A stretch of DNA of 64,000 nt, from NCBI GenBank assembly GCA_037833965.1, contig AP031355.1, positions 12,983,501 to 13,047,500 of the forward strand, in the 5' to 3' direction. This DNA is from Marchantia polymorpha subsp. ruderalis (Eukaryota > Streptophyta > Marchantiopsida > Marchantiales > Marchantiaceae). Below the pieces are notes generated by a model, which made no database searches, had not been told where the DNA came from, and saw nothing but the letters and a program-made list of their open reading frames with translations. This document shows positions 32,600 through 44,949 of this stretch, one piece after another (positions within the stretch are counted from its first letter, which is position 1; every line of letters starts with the position of its first letter). The position numbers and the translations under genes were made by a program.

Positions 32600-35230
32600 A
32601 CCAACTTTTTTTCGTTTGACCTGCTGATGTTCACTTGTGTGGTTGTCTCTGTCTTATAGAGAATTACACAACAAAAAATGAAATGGCTTAAAGTGAAAGG
32701 TTAATGTTGAAATGTCCTGTTTCTTCATGAAAAATACCTTGTACGGCATTGAATTGGTAAACTGTAAATGCTCCGGGTGTCAATGGTAGTGGAACTCCCT
32801 TGAATGATTCCTTGCCACATTTCCCTCCATGCAGCCAAGTGCCCACTCTAACGATTTTCTCACTCCAACCAGCTCTGTTTTCCGAGAAACTCTCTCTTAT
32901 CCAATGACTTTAGTTTGCCAAATGTGTACAACCCGACGGACACAGCCTTCTATTCTTAAGGCCAATTTAGAATGGCCCATCATATGCTCAACGGAGTTAA
33001 GTCGACTGAAGAAAACTCGGGTGCTTGGCAGGTTAGCGTGGTACTATATCTGGACAAAATAGGAGGAAACGCCTCACAGATATACGATGAAGTGCAGATC
33101 AGTGCACGAATAGGCCCGTGCAGGGTCCTTTGCAGGGCTGGCCTTGGTGTCAGGGTTATCGAGTGTTGGGAGTAAAGGACAGCCGGCTGAAGAAGGTCGA
33201 CCCACACTAGTTCACGACGACTCAGTTCGTGCTTGCGCTGTACGTACCGGTAAAAGCTAAGTGTCCTATATCATCTCATCTCCACTGTCGTACTTAACTT
33301 GACTGAACCGTTGGTTATGGTGCTAACAACTGCGTGTAGATTGGCATGGGAAGCTTTACGCAATAGTAAACAATGCCACGAACTCCGTATCAAATGGAAG
33401 TGACCAACACGTAAATGTACCCTACCGGAAATCGCGCTGATTCGATAGAGGTTCAGGTGTCTGGCAGTACACCAGTGTAAGTGAGGTCCCAACTTCCCAC
33501 GTACACTTTTTGTCCCAACCCTCGGCCCAACTGCCTCAACCCCGGTATACAATGGGATTGGCTGGATTAGATCAAGTAGCGGAAGACAGTATTGCATACA
33601 TACAAAGAGAATCACCTCTCTTACCCTTACTTCATGTCGGAAGAATGATGTGTACGCCACGGCCAAAATCGCCCGAGCTCAGAGATCATGACAAATTTGC
33701 GGAAGGGGACTTGTGTCCAGCCCGTGTGCTGGATACACCTCGCCCTTTGAGTAGCTCATGCTGGAAAGTACTGTGCGTTAGAGCGCAAACCGTGACATCA
33801 GGTGACGAAGGTGCCGCTGCAACTTGTGTGATCGTGTGCTTTATCCATCTCACTGCCTTGGTGCTGGTGTCTGGTCGTATAAGCCCATCGCACTGGCTGT
33901 CGGTTGAGGCGAGATTGCCAAACATCATCGACCTTTATGACCCATCGACCAGACTTCTGGGCAGAGTGTCTGTCTGTGCCCATATCGCTACCTGCTCATG
34001 CGAAGCTGTCTTCTGCTCGGCTCGCGGGCACTCAAGTGGCTGCAACCGCCACGGTTGCGAGTTACTCTGGTGGTGCCTCGCGCTCACCGCGCAGGAGTCA
34101 CATCTCGTGGCCTATCAAACTTTCCGCTCCGTGTCCGCGGCTGTGAAGAGGACCACGAGTTCGGCATAAGGCATCTGAGCGGGGACGCAGCGCAGCGATT
34201 GCTGATTGTAAAGGGGAAACGGGTGCTTTGTCGCTCGTAGGAACGTACGTACGTGCAGCCCCGCGAGTCAGACTGCCGCGCCACGATTTTGCGACTTCCG
34301 ATTGCTCGCCTGCCGAATGGCAGCTGGATCGCCACTCTAGCGCTGGGCTCCGTTTGGTATGTTCCAAAGTGGGGGAGTTTCTGGTCACAGCTGGTCAACC
34401 GGTCAAAGCTCGAAGGGCCTAGCACCTGCAGCTTAAGAGCAGGGCTGTGGCGTCCGGCTCCTCCGGCGAACGTTTGAAAAACTTCAAGTTTGGAGCCAGG
34501 AGCGTGTACACCACGAAGCTAACGGTACCCCGGGGTTTGAAATGGCGCACGCGTGCGGAAAGCTGTCCGGCCTTCGCTTATACGGCGTGGGGTTTCAGGT
34601 TTGGAAAACAACGCGAAGTATGCGTTGGAACAACTCCGATCGAGAGTTGCGGTGTGAAACTTCGCGCGTGGAGACAGCAGACAGAGTCTTCCATTCGGGT
34701 ATCTTACGCGAATCAAAACATCTATGGATGTAACGCGGGGCGAGAAACAACTACAAGCTGGATATGTTTGTGGGACGAATGGAGGCCGGTAGGCTACTGC
34801 AGCAATAGCCCAGAGAAGGCAGTACTTGGACAGTTTTGAGGGAGACGATCATGAGATGAAGATCAATCTACAGTGCCAAATGTGAGCGAGAGGTGGGAAT
34901 CCCACAACGTCTGAGAACGGGCGTGCGCTTTGACGCGCAGCACATGATGGACTGGCTCAACGCTGCTGAGAAAAAGATTTGGCACAAAAAATATAAAGAC
35001 TTAAGCGCAGAGATAAACATCTGCATCACATATCGTTCATGGTACACAGTATGGGCAAAACATGCCTTCCCTCGGTTTTCTACCGAAAATTCATCTCAAC
35101 TAAAAAGTCTATCCATCTACGTTCATAAGGACAGCATGAACATTCACGCATACAGACCTTGTTACGATTCATTTTACACTCTATATGAGAAACTGCTGCA
35201 ACTTGATCCACCAGGACCTGAAGAACTGCA
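32600..35230. other. Gene-density composition without a recognised gene
   Basis: Balanced to GC-rich sequence with several overlapping open frames on both strands. The longest are plus 33510-34169 (219 codons) and plus 34447-34839 (130 codons). None shows a domain, and the frames overlap one another, so these may be chance ORFs in non-coding RNA or the 3' flank of the minus-strand gene that ends at 35234. The part nearest 35.2 kb probably includes that gene's 3' UTR. Confidence 0.35.
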
Positions 35231-35233
35231 CTA

Positions 35234-36688
35234 TCAAGCTGCTGCCTCCACATGTCTTTTGACGGGTCTTCCTATCGGTCCCGCCGGGGATGGTCCCCTG
35301 AAACCTTTCGTTATGGCATCATCTACGCACCAATGAAAGGGTGGTGGACCCATGTTCCTCTCTCGTAAAAAACAGCAGAATTTGCAAATCTTCGTGTTCT
35401 CCCCTCGGCTATCCCTTGCCACAAGGCCGCGTAACATGCCGTTGAGCTTAGACAGCTCGAGCGGGCCCATGGGTCCTGGCAGAGGTGTCTGGTGTTGCTG
35501 TTGAAGGTGGGAAATATGAGCCTGAGCTTGCTGCAATGTCAGACCTCCATTCGTTCCTGCCGCTACTGCTGCAAGACCGCCCATCGATACTCTAGGAATG
35601 AAATTTCCAGTTGCTGTAGAGGACAAGGGAGACAAGGTTGACCTGGAGGCGTTCGATGCAGAGGACATGGAACTACTTCTTTGTAGAACAGGTGAAACCG
35701 AGAAATCCTTTGCAGAACCATTTCTGGCCAGAATCGCCGAAGCATGTCTTGCTCCATTTCCTTGTGGATTGGCATCGTTGAATCTATCTTGGTGGATCAC
35801 ATCTAAACCGGAGGAGTGATGAAGTTGCGGGTGCCCAGAGGAATGACCATTAGCCTTTTCAGACTGCCTGAATGATCCATCTTCCTGAATTGCGCCAGAT
35901 TGACTCCAGTGCTTTTCGAGATTTCTCCTGTCTTCTTGCTGCAATGCGGAACCGTTAGAAGTCTGCAAGGTATGACCCTCTGCTTTCCCACCACCCGACA
36001 GGACATTGAAACCTTCTACTCGCTGACTGGAAACTCCATTCGCCCATCCCGACCTCGGACTGGCAAAGCCATTCTGCCCCACTCCTTCCCGCCTCAGGAG
36101 CGTCCTCTCAACTTTAAAATCACCTCCCAAGGTCATCTTCCCCGGTGGAGAACCGCTACCGGGTCTTGGCTTGTTGCCATTACCAACAGGAATGGCAGAT
36201 GGTGACGAAGGCCGCTGCATGAAGCTCGGCGGAGACGTTGCCTCCGGTGAAAAAGTTTCATCTGCACTCCCAGTCTTAGGGCGTTCATCTGAAGGGGACA
36301 GATCACCCCGGGACGAATTTGAATCCTCGTCGTCTGCGTTCTCCGCTTCAGCACTGCGCTTCCTGGTTACCTTCCGCTCCTTTTTGGATTTTTTCATGGA
36401 TACAAGAAAATGACAATCTCTTTCCCTGCTAGGATTATGCTGATTAAGGATGATATTGAAATTGGTGTTCTCGTTGATTGGTAGCTTCTGCCTTTTCTCT
36501 GTGTCCTTCAGAGTTCTCCGACAAACAAAAACTGAAGACAACTGATAGGCAGGAATCCCTGTTTTCTGACTCATAATTGCCTGGAAGCGCTTGAATGTAA
36601 GCACAGAGTGGACGCCAACATGCCCTTTATCGTGCTCCTGCTCCCCATCATAGAAAATAACGGAGTAAGGTGTGGCAAAGCTCTCCAT
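35234..36688 (-). CDS. Plant-specific protein with DUF7138-like N-terminus and Cys/His C-terminal motif, 484 aa
   Basis: One intact minus-strand ORF from ATG at 36688 to a stop at 35234. Residues about 5-100 form a compact domain (PYSVIFYDGEQEHDKGHVGV, FQAIMSQKTGIPAYQL, FNIILNQ) that resembles the plant DUF7138 family, possibly a ubiquitin-like or PB1-like fold (inference). A Lys/Arg patch (MKKSKKERKVTRKRS, about 97-111) could be a nuclear signal. Residues about 112-390 are low-complexity, rich in Ser, Gly, Asn and Pro. A Gln/His-rich helix follows (LQQAQAHISHLQQQHQ). The C-terminus carries CKFCCF...PFHWCVDD, a C-x2-C...H-x-C set that could bind zinc, then GFRGPSPAGPIGRPVKRH. A TTCAG just upstream of the ATG could be a 3' splice site, so the 5' UTR may contain an intron. 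Function is unknown. Confidence 0.82.
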   Translation of the reverse strand: MESFATPYSVIFYDGEQEHDKGHVGVHSVLTFKRFQAIMSQKTGIPAYQLSSVFVCRRTLKDTEKRQKLPINENTNFNIILNQHNPSRERDCHFLVSMKKSKKERKVTRKRSAEAENADDEDSNSSRGDLSPSDERPKTGSADETFSPEATSPPSFMQRPSSPSAIPVGNGNKPRPGSGSPPGKMTLGGDFKVERTLLRREGVGQNGFASPRSGWANGVSSQRVEGFNVLSGGGKAEGHTLQTSNGSALQQEDRRNLEKHWSQSGAIQEDGSFRQSEKANGHSSGHPQLHHSSGLDVIHQDRFNDANPQGNGARHASAILARNGSAKDFSVSPVLQRSSSMSSASNASRSTLSPLSSTATGNFIPRVSMGGLAAVAAGTNGGLTLQQAQAHISHLQQQHQTPLPGPMGPLELSKLNGMLRGLVARDSRGENTKICKFCCFLRERNMGPPPFHWCVDDAITKGFRGPSPAGPIGRPVKRHVEAAA

Positions 36689-36689
36689 T

Positions 36690-38430
36690 TTGAATGTGTA
36701 CTATATCTCCTATCTGAACCGAAAAGGCAATGATTTATATCCTTTCCAAATCTACTGTCTCGTCGCCACAAACATTAACCATCCTGCAACGACGAGAATT
36801 GCACACGCAGAGACGTTAGTAAAATTGTCATTACCGCTCTGACTGAACGTAATCACTAAATCCAAAACATGACGCATGGAGCTGATGTCGGCTCCCTGTA
36901 CGAACGCTAAGTTTGACCATTATAGGACAGATAATTGCAGTTAAGAACCCCTGCAATCTGACATAGAAAACACTGCTCACTACCGGTGGCTTCATAAGAC
37001 TTGCTAGCAAGCCCTAGGCGATTTTGCGTCCGTCCATCTCCTCGACAAATCGTGATTGTCAAGAATCGTGCGTGTGCGCAAAGACCCAGTGAGTTCAGTT
37101 GAACGCTTTGCAACGTGGGGGTACACAACGCACAATCGAGTCGGATAATCGACATTCGTTGTCATTTGAGTGCGCGTTGCAGTAACATGCACTTCGATAC
37201 TACGCGGGATGGCAATTCCCGTACTATCGGATCATCGACGGCGAAAGACGCAAAGCTCCAAGCGTCGAACCTAGACTCGTCAGCCTGAGCTCTGCAAACT
37301 AAGCTGGAGGGTGATCGCCTCCACCGGCCCGGGGCGATCTTGTGTCCTTAGCCTCGGAATCGACAACTTAGATGTGAGATGTCGTGGCGCATGATCGTGA
37401 TACCGATGCTAGGATCCAGGCGCGAGCGTACCCTCCGTAGCACAAATAAAGATATGCTATCAAGGTGCATGTCCACTGAACTCCTCGGTATGCTGGGTTC
37501 ACTAGATCTAAGGCAAATGTGTCGACTAATCGAAACTACTTTGAAGGCAGAAAGATCAATGTTGAAGGCAAAAACAGTACCTGATGTATAGTCGGCTGTC
37601 AACCTGGCATAAAAGGCACCAAGCAAGAGACTCTGAGTAAAGCACCGATCCGACTTCTCTTCCGACTTCTGGGGCCAGCGTGCCCAGAAAGTTGTCGGAA
37701 AAGAAACCTACAAGAAATTTCCTCCCTATGATCGCAAGGACGCTGAACGTTGAGGAAGATGGGGGCATGTACACTCTAGATCGAAGAAGAGGAAAGGGCA
37801 GCAGAGTGACAGGACGATCGACGACGATCGAGACGGAAGAAAAGGAACTAACAAGGATCTACGCTACTTGGAGAGAGTATGAAGAGGGCAAAGTTAAATA
37901 ACTCCTCATTGGCTCGAAGTAATAAGCAGTCACGATAGACTAAACATTGTACACGTAAGGAGCAGAAGGCATAATATCGGCAATTAACGGGGCGGACCTG
38001 AGCTAAGGCTGATCAACTAGGATCCAACAATTGAAGAGGATCGGAAGTGTTCGAGCAACGCCAAACGAACAATTCTTCACAACCAAGGCTCCGAGCACCT
38101 ACAATCATCGCAAGATAAGCTCACAGTTCACTCACTGGCTTCTTCTGAGTGTCGGTTAGGACCCGGGAGTCCTCTTGAGACATCAATGAATGACGAGTAG
38201 TCAATAGAGATCAAGAACCCAAGGGCGATCGGAAACACTGAAGAGCGGATCGAGCGACGCTACAAACAGATCTAAACACTGCAGACGAGTTCGGCCTGTG
38301 CTAATGATGAAAGAAGGCACCGCCATTTTCGCTCGCGACTGGGCACAAAAGGCGTATCTGAGAAAGAATTTTCAAAGATCACCAATTCTCTCTCCCTTCT
38401 AGTACCATTTCCACAGGAAGGCAAACAGGA
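36690..38430. other. Upstream region of the 484-aa gene
   Basis: No coding sequence supported. It probably includes the 5' UTR and any 5' UTR intron of the minus-strand gene. A likely acceptor (TTTTCGGTTCAG on the minus strand) lies about 28 bp before the ATG. Confidence 0.4.
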
Positions 38431-38436
38431 GAGCTG

Positions 38437-39080
38437 GCGAGGGCGAGGGCGAGGGCGAAGGCGGAGCAAAGCGACGCAAAGCGATCATCTGCCCCGACCC
38501 CTTTTTCCTTTCCTTCTTTTCCTCCCTTCTCGTCCCTCCCTGTGAGCTCTTCTCTTGTATGCTAAGAAACGCAGACATGTAGTAGAAGAGCGTTGTTGTT
38601 TCCTCTCCCTACCAGAACGAACTCCCTCTCTCGCGTCCTTCGCTTGCCTTGGCTTTGCTTGAGGTGGCTTGCTTGCTTCCTTGTCGCTCGCTTGCACAAT
38701 GAAAGGAAAGGCAGGACCCCGCCACACCTCCCTCCCTCGTCCTCCTCATACAGCACCGCCTTTTCCCCTGCCTCTGTCCCTCTCTTACTGCCTTCCAGGT
38801 CGCGTCCCGCATCCGATCAATGCAGCAGAGGGGAGTGCAGCAGGTCGCGATGCAGAGCCGACGAAAAACAGAAAAACCGTCGTCCCACTACACGAGCCCT
38901 TCCTCCGCTTTCCTCTCCTCTCCCCTCCCCTCCCCTCCTCCCCGCTCTCCTCTCCTCTTCTCGCGCCACAGACAACACGCAGACAAAAGGGACTTCTCCC
39001 TCGCCTTCCCTAGCATCTCCTCTGCTTCCCCACCCGCTCTCTCTGTCTCTCTCTCTCTCTCTCTCCTCCCGTCTCTCTCA
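38437..39080 (-). promoter_or_regulatory. Long polypurine/polypyrimidine tract (GA-rich on the minus strand)
   Basis: Includes (GAGGGC)n-like repeats at 38437-38460, a C/T-dominated stretch at about 38500-38980 and a (CT)n run at about 39036-39080. On the strand of the 484-aa gene this reads as GA-rich DNA roughly 1.8-2.4 kb upstream of its ATG. Such tracts are common in plant promoters and 5' UTRs. ORFs across it are composition artefacts. It could instead serve an unseen plus-strand transcript. Confidence 0.5.
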
Positions 39081-39099
39081 CAACAGAAACTCCACGCCA

Positions 39100-42000
39100 A
39101 TCCCCCTACGGCAGCAGCGAGCAGTAGCTGCAGAGTAGCGAGAGAGCAATTACCCTAACCTTCTCCCCTTGCCTTCGATCCTACTACCGCTGCTAATCAT
39201 TTCGTAGGCACAGAGAGGCACTCGCTGCACTCCCCGCTCCGCTCGCTGCTTTCGGTTCTGTTATGTTCTCTTCTTCTCCCCCTCTCCGAAGATGTCGCCC
39301 CTTGGCATTTTCACTCGACGGCCATCACATTCAGACAAAACGCACTGATGTGCCTGCGCTGATCGGATCGGGCCCCACCCTATCCTGGCCAGACTCCAGA
39401 GTGCACGAATTCCCGGCGGGACGCTGCCGACATATCATTAAATGCCCGGTCCAGGCCGAATGCGGGGAATATTCGATCACATTGTGGTCCGTGACTTTCC
39501 CCGCTTGCGGTACTCCCCGGTACAGCTTCGGCCGGACATTCCATGGCACTCCCGGCGATGGTTCGTTATTGCCTCTGCTGCTGTCTGGTCCCTCGGCTTC
39601 ACGCATCCCCTCCCTCCCTCCACCTACTAACCGATGTGCCCGGACCCCACCTCTTTTCACCACAACACACCCGAAGCAGCAGCAGTCATCACGTCACGCA
39701 GTTGGTGCCCCGTCCCTCCCGTCCCATCCGTCTATTGCTCCTCCTTATTTCTGGACTGTTCTGTGATGTAACCGGTTATTATGCTCGCATTTTTTACCGC
39801 GTTAGGTTCACAGCCGGAGTATCACGACACTGACCTCCCATCCATTTGTTCCATCCACTTTCCCCCCGCCCCACCCTGCCCCTGCCCCTGCCCTCCCCTG
39901 TCCGGTTGTAGCTCGTAGGTACCTTTCGTTCGTTCACTTTGGACACTAACTGCCCTCTGGCCTCTCAGTGCCCACCTCCCTCCCACACTACATGAGTTCT
40001 TCTTCCCATATTCTAACAGAATCTGCGACTGGTATCGGGGATGCATCTTAACATCGAGTCTCCCACCCGCCATCTGAATTGGCTGGGACTGAATTGGCTA
40101 GGACTATATATCCTTTGGCACAAAAAACTAATTTCTCCCCCGCCCTCCAACCCCACCACCCCCACCACAAAAATCGTCAATCCCTTGGGGTGGAGTCATA
40201 GAGAGCTTTAACCGGCTAATACCTCCAAAAAGGAATTGGGACTACTTTTCTGTTCATCTTTTCAGGTTCCATCCATAACACATCTTCAAAACGGACATAA
40301 AGGATGTTCATTCAGTTCTCGAACTTCACATGGAGACTTGTTTCTTAAAGGCCCAACCCCTCAGCCGACACTAAATGTGATGACAGCATCTGGCATCACG
40401 CATCGTGTCATCACGTGTTTACCTTCGTGATCGCAGACGAAGTAGTTTGTGTAGAATCCGCAGCTTCCGCACGGAATTGGGGTGAGAAATTCAAATTACC
40501 TACCCATAGTCTGAGACCTCGCCCCGCAATATTTTCTTCTCGCCTATTTGACCAGAAGCTCTGACGAGTTCTTTACAACCAAAGCTATCAGGTTTCAGCA
40601 GTTCCACAGAACCCGAAAAGAGACTAGGAGTCATAGAGTTCCTAGACGAGGACTTTCCTAACCTGATATATAGGAGAAGCTGTTTCACAAATTTCCATAT
40701 GCAATTCTCCTCGAATTCGGGCTTGGGATCCACAGAATCTTCAGCATCGTCCGACCTGCGGGTCACAGAACCATGAGATGTTGCGTTTTGGCTCTAATAA
40801 AACGGCGACCCAGCTAAATTTGCAGCTTGCCTTGTATATCAGCACACCAAACAGATCGCACTCTATAGACCTAGACCACAAAACTCCACCCCATACATTT
40901 CATCTCCGTAGCTCCGAGGGCCACTACCGTTTTCGAGAAAATGAGGAAACATCCTGCCAAGAAAAGAAAAGGGAGGCTAAAAAACAGGAGCGAACCCCCA
41001 AATTTGATACAAGACAAATTCCACGGAGCACGGCAAAGCAATGCGCAGTGCCAGAAGCATGCGGAAGGGAGTAGCTCAGAATCCGCGCAACGTCTAAATC
41101 AGTGATCTCGCCCTCGATCGACAAAGTGAACTCAATCCTCCCGACACCACTCTTGCAAAGAATTCCCCGTATCACAGGCCTCCATTCAATCCGATCTGAC
41201 GAACTCGTAATCCAACAACTAAGAAAGTCGACACAAAATCAGCAAGTCGAAATGCGGAGAAAAATTACATACATTTATTATCGTACATCATGAAACTCTA
41301 CGACGATGGTAGGGATGTCGCGCCGGAATGCCTGCCGAGCTGATCGAGCTGAAGTAAGGCAAGAGCAAATAACGCTGTTGCTGCTGCCACTACTACTACT
41401 ACAACAACTCCTTTGACCGAAAATGTCGAAGGTGAGGTTTTAGCTCTCTAGGCTTCTTACCTTCCACTCTTTCTTCGTATTCTCCTAAGATGGGTAAGTG
41501 AGTTCGAACCCTCAGTTTCCGGGCGTGCTGAGGTGAGCGTCAGGGGATTGACCCGTTGACCAGCATCCACCATTGACCTTTTACCATTTTCCCAAATTAG
41601 CTAAAAACATTTTCCGTCTTTACCTGACAATAGGAAGAGTACTTTGTGGTGTTGTTGAGATCGATGACTCTAAAAATAGATGGTGATGGTTGAGTACAAT
41701 CTTTACAAACTGTCATCGAAATAAAGAGAAGTTTAATAATTGAAGTTTATATCAGAGATTAACCTAAATGATAGCAGGGGGGGAAATACAGTATAATATA
41801 CGAAAGATAACCAATCTTACTATGCAAAACATACAAACTTTCATCCACCTCGATCTGATCTTTCAATTGGTGGGCAATTCATAAATTGCAGAGGTTGTAT
41901 CAAGGAAGTAGTTCTTCTTTCAAGCTTTGGAAACGTTTTAACTCAAGAACAAAACTCCTTGGGGCGCTACTAACTCCAAGATTTGACCGTAGGAGCCCAG

Positions 42001-43840
42001 CTGCAGGAGATGGGTGATGCATGTCGCCATGACTTGGTGATCAAGGTCAAGCAGAGTGTAACGAAAAATTCTATCATGAGCGTAATTTCTAAAAACTATT
42101 ATTGTGTAGTCTACAGTCCAGATGTTTTGAGCTACATTACCATTGCCGGAGGAAGCGCAGCTGAGCAGGGCAGGAAAAGTTCTGGTCACTTTCGATCACA
42201 CCAGAACTCTCTACTCGGCCAAAACAGTCACATCACCTTACCTCACCTCAAAACCCAGGTGAAGTTTACAGGGCTCGAACTAAAGCGTGTCGGGCAAGGG
42301 CAAGAGCAAGGTGGGGTTAAAAATAGCCAGAACAACGCCTGCCCAACCGGATCGCTAGAAAAACATCGAGGGGGAAGAGCATTGATGACATGTGAGACAG
42401 TGCCCGGCTTGTGTTGGCCCAATGTTCCGGGTCCGCTACCGATCTTCTTCAGAATCAGTTACTGAGATCATTGAGCTACTTTAGTATGACTTTCTTTCAT
42501 GAAATGCGGGCCTAAACTCGCCGCCTTTCAATCTGTTTTGAGACAAGCTACCAGAGGCATCCAGCCGATTTAGCCGGGGTGTGAGTGATGTCTTCTACTG
42601 GAAGTCCATTCCTGTTCTTATCTTAAAACAGTCACATGTGGCATTAATGTCACAGAGCACAGTGACGTCCTGACTGTAGCAGCAGTATTTCTTCAAAACG
42701 AATAACTTTTCAACGATACCATGGTTGAGGGTCGTTCTCAATACACCTTCGGAGAAGAATGCTGGTGGACCATTGGCATACATGTACTTGGAGGTACTTG
42801 TTCTCTTCTTTGCGCTACTATCTAACTTGATATACGAATAAGCTCCACATTAACCGTCAGAGGCTATGAATTTATCATACTTACTAGTTTACACTCTTCC
42901 TCCCGCAAGGTTATATGCTAGTAAATCTCCATTTCGTGGGGCTTTTCCATTCCACTCATCACTTTTTCATGATGAAGTGTAAATTTTATATTTATACTAA
43001 CATCTTCACTATTTCAAAGTGGATATGTTATTATTTTAAAATCACAGTGTGTTCAAATATGAAAAAAAATTATTATTGATGATCAAAAGTGCCATGATTA
43101 TCACGGCATGAAAAATGTCTGCACTCTCATTGAAGAAGTGTTGAAAGCTTTAAGGAAAACTAGGATTTAATTCATATACATGGTTGCATATGAAAGTTAA
43201 ACAAACATGTGAAAGTTGAAGAGTCATAGTAAAACACATGGTTAATAATATAGTTACAAATTATAGAGACTCAAAGATGATTATTTATCTTTAAGATGTA
43301 TCATTAATGTAAAGGAAGCAATGAAGATCTTTTAATAAAATTTATAAATAAAAATCATCTCTTTGTTATTCTAGCATTTTACTTCTATCAAATCCTTAGC
43401 TTTTGTAAGAAGTTAAGCTCTATAATTGTGGTAACAAGAATTAGTTTAGCCCTAGTTAATGAAGATTATCATTATACAAAAGAGTTCAATAAAACTATCG
43501 GTGACACTTGTTTTCAGTAAAAATTATATATTTTTGTGAACATTGCATCTTACAATCATTATGAAGTGTGTTGCTTTGTTGTGAAAGGAAGACAATCATT
43601 TACAATAAAATTTTAAATTTTTTTTATTTATAACTTCAAACAAAAAATAATGATGTCATCTCTTCCATTCTCTTCATTTGATATGGTATTTATTGTGACT
43701 TGGACATAGTTTACGTGAACAAGCGCATCAAGATTTTGAAAATTACCTCAGAAAGCAATTACAAGAGATCTCGAATCCCCATCAGGCTTCAAAATTTGAC
43801 TCCAAATTTGAGCAAATTTGATCGACCGAACATGTAATAC
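39100..43840. other. Anonymous region
   Basis: GC-rich until about 40.1 kb, then balanced, turning AT-rich after 42.9 kb. Open frames such as plus 39263-39766, plus 41983-42465 and minus 42189-41938 show no family features. A triplet tract (GCTGCTGCC then ACT repeats, then ACAAC) spans about 41375-41405. No supported gene. Confidence 0.4.
41482..41575 (-). other. Possible tRNA-derived (SINE-like) sequence
   Basis: On the minus strand GGGTTCGAACTC gives a perfect B-box core (GTTCGAACT). About 55 bp upstream, TGGTCAACGGGT is an imperfect A-box. The cloverleaf around them does not fold as a normal tRNA by eye, so a tRNA-derived repeat is likelier than a tRNA gene. Confidence 0.25.
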
Positions 43841-43843
43841 TTG

Positions 43844-44850
43844 TCAGAGCTGATTTGAAGCACTTAGAAGCCAGAATTTCAGAAATTCACAAATGTAATC
43901 TACAAATGCATTCCGGCTATATGCCATATGTTGTGTGGCACACGAATCCACATACCATGTGGGATCCGCGCTGATTGATGAGAGTCCGATGACGAACAAC
44001 CGATGCTGAGCGTTTGAAGTAGAGTGTGTAGAAGAGTACTCTTGCTTCTTCTTTTGACACTCATTTGCAAGATGACCGCGCTTCTTGCAATATAAGCATT
44101 TCATTTTTTGGCGGGAAAAAGATGGTTTTGATGTGGATTCTGGTTGTGCTGAAGAGCAAGAGCCTGTGTCATAGGATTTTTTTGGCTGCTTCTTAGAGGG
44201 ATTCCACCCTCTCTTCTTCGCGATGTATAGTATTGTTGTTCCGTTAGTTGCTGCTTCCTTCTTGAGGTGTACTTCTTCAAGCAGGAGATTGATTATGACG
44301 GTGTGTGTGGACAGCCACTCACTAATTCGCATGGAGCAAACAAAGGTTTGCTATCCATCAAGAAGACTTCGTAGGAGGCAGAGCAAGGCTTCTTCATCTG
44401 ATATTGTCTATCTTATGGCAGCCGGCTGATCAAGAATGGGTTGAAACTGTGTGATGATGGTTGACACATGCTCGCCTAGCTGCATTTTTAGGGAATACAA
44501 CGCATCTCTCAAATACAATTGATTTGGATTCGATTTTGATTCATATACTCTGGCGAGCTCGTTCCAAGCCTCAGCAGCTATCCGATAGCATGCAATTAAA
44601 GGCTGTTTTTTCCGTTCCATGGCATTGTTCAACATTGCCAATGCCTTCTTACTCCATGGGCCGGACTCGAATGTTCCGTTCGTAGAACCAGGGTAGTATT
44701 AGGTCGGAATTCAGTTTCTTCAATTAGTTCCATCAGTCCTTCCATTCGAAAGAGCCAGCTGATCTCATCTTTCTAGGCATGAAAGTGTTTTTCATCAAAT
44801 TTGGAAAGATACTTAAATGGGTATCGGATGGAAGTGCCTGAAGTAGTCAT
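43844..44850 (-). mobile_element. Ty1/copia gag and protease fragment, antisense
   Basis: On the minus strand gag starts at an ATG at 44850 (MTTSGTSIRYPFKYLSKFDE). It has a TAG replacing a Trp codon soon after (near KHFHA), a frame change around 44640, and then a typical copia gag body (WNELARVYESKSNPNQLYLR, ALYSLKMQ). A CCHC knuckle follows, KCLYCKKRGHLANECQKKK (about 44100-44050), and then the protease start TWYVDSCATQHM, where Cys replaces Gly in the D-S-G triad. Integrase and RT are missing. It is less AT-shifted than the copia traces on either side, so probably younger. Confidence 0.88.
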
Positions 44851-44949
44851 CTTCCTTGTCACGTTTGCTTGTTTACACCTTCTTCACGGTGTGGTGCAAG
44901 ATACTGATTCCACTTTTAGAAATTATTGCAAAACAAAAAATTTTGTGAA

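Noticed and set aside
33510-34169. 219-codon plus-strand open frame
   Set aside because: No domain or repeat, overlaps other open frames on both strands, and composition alone can explain its length.
34893-35336. 147-codon plus-strand frame overlapping the 484-aa gene
   Set aside because: It runs antisense into the 3' end of a well-supported gene and has no recognisable features.
38593-39158. Open frames up to 181 codons across the C/T-rich tract
   Set aside because: The proteins are Ser/Pro/Leu homopolymer-like products of a polypyrimidine tract, not a gene.
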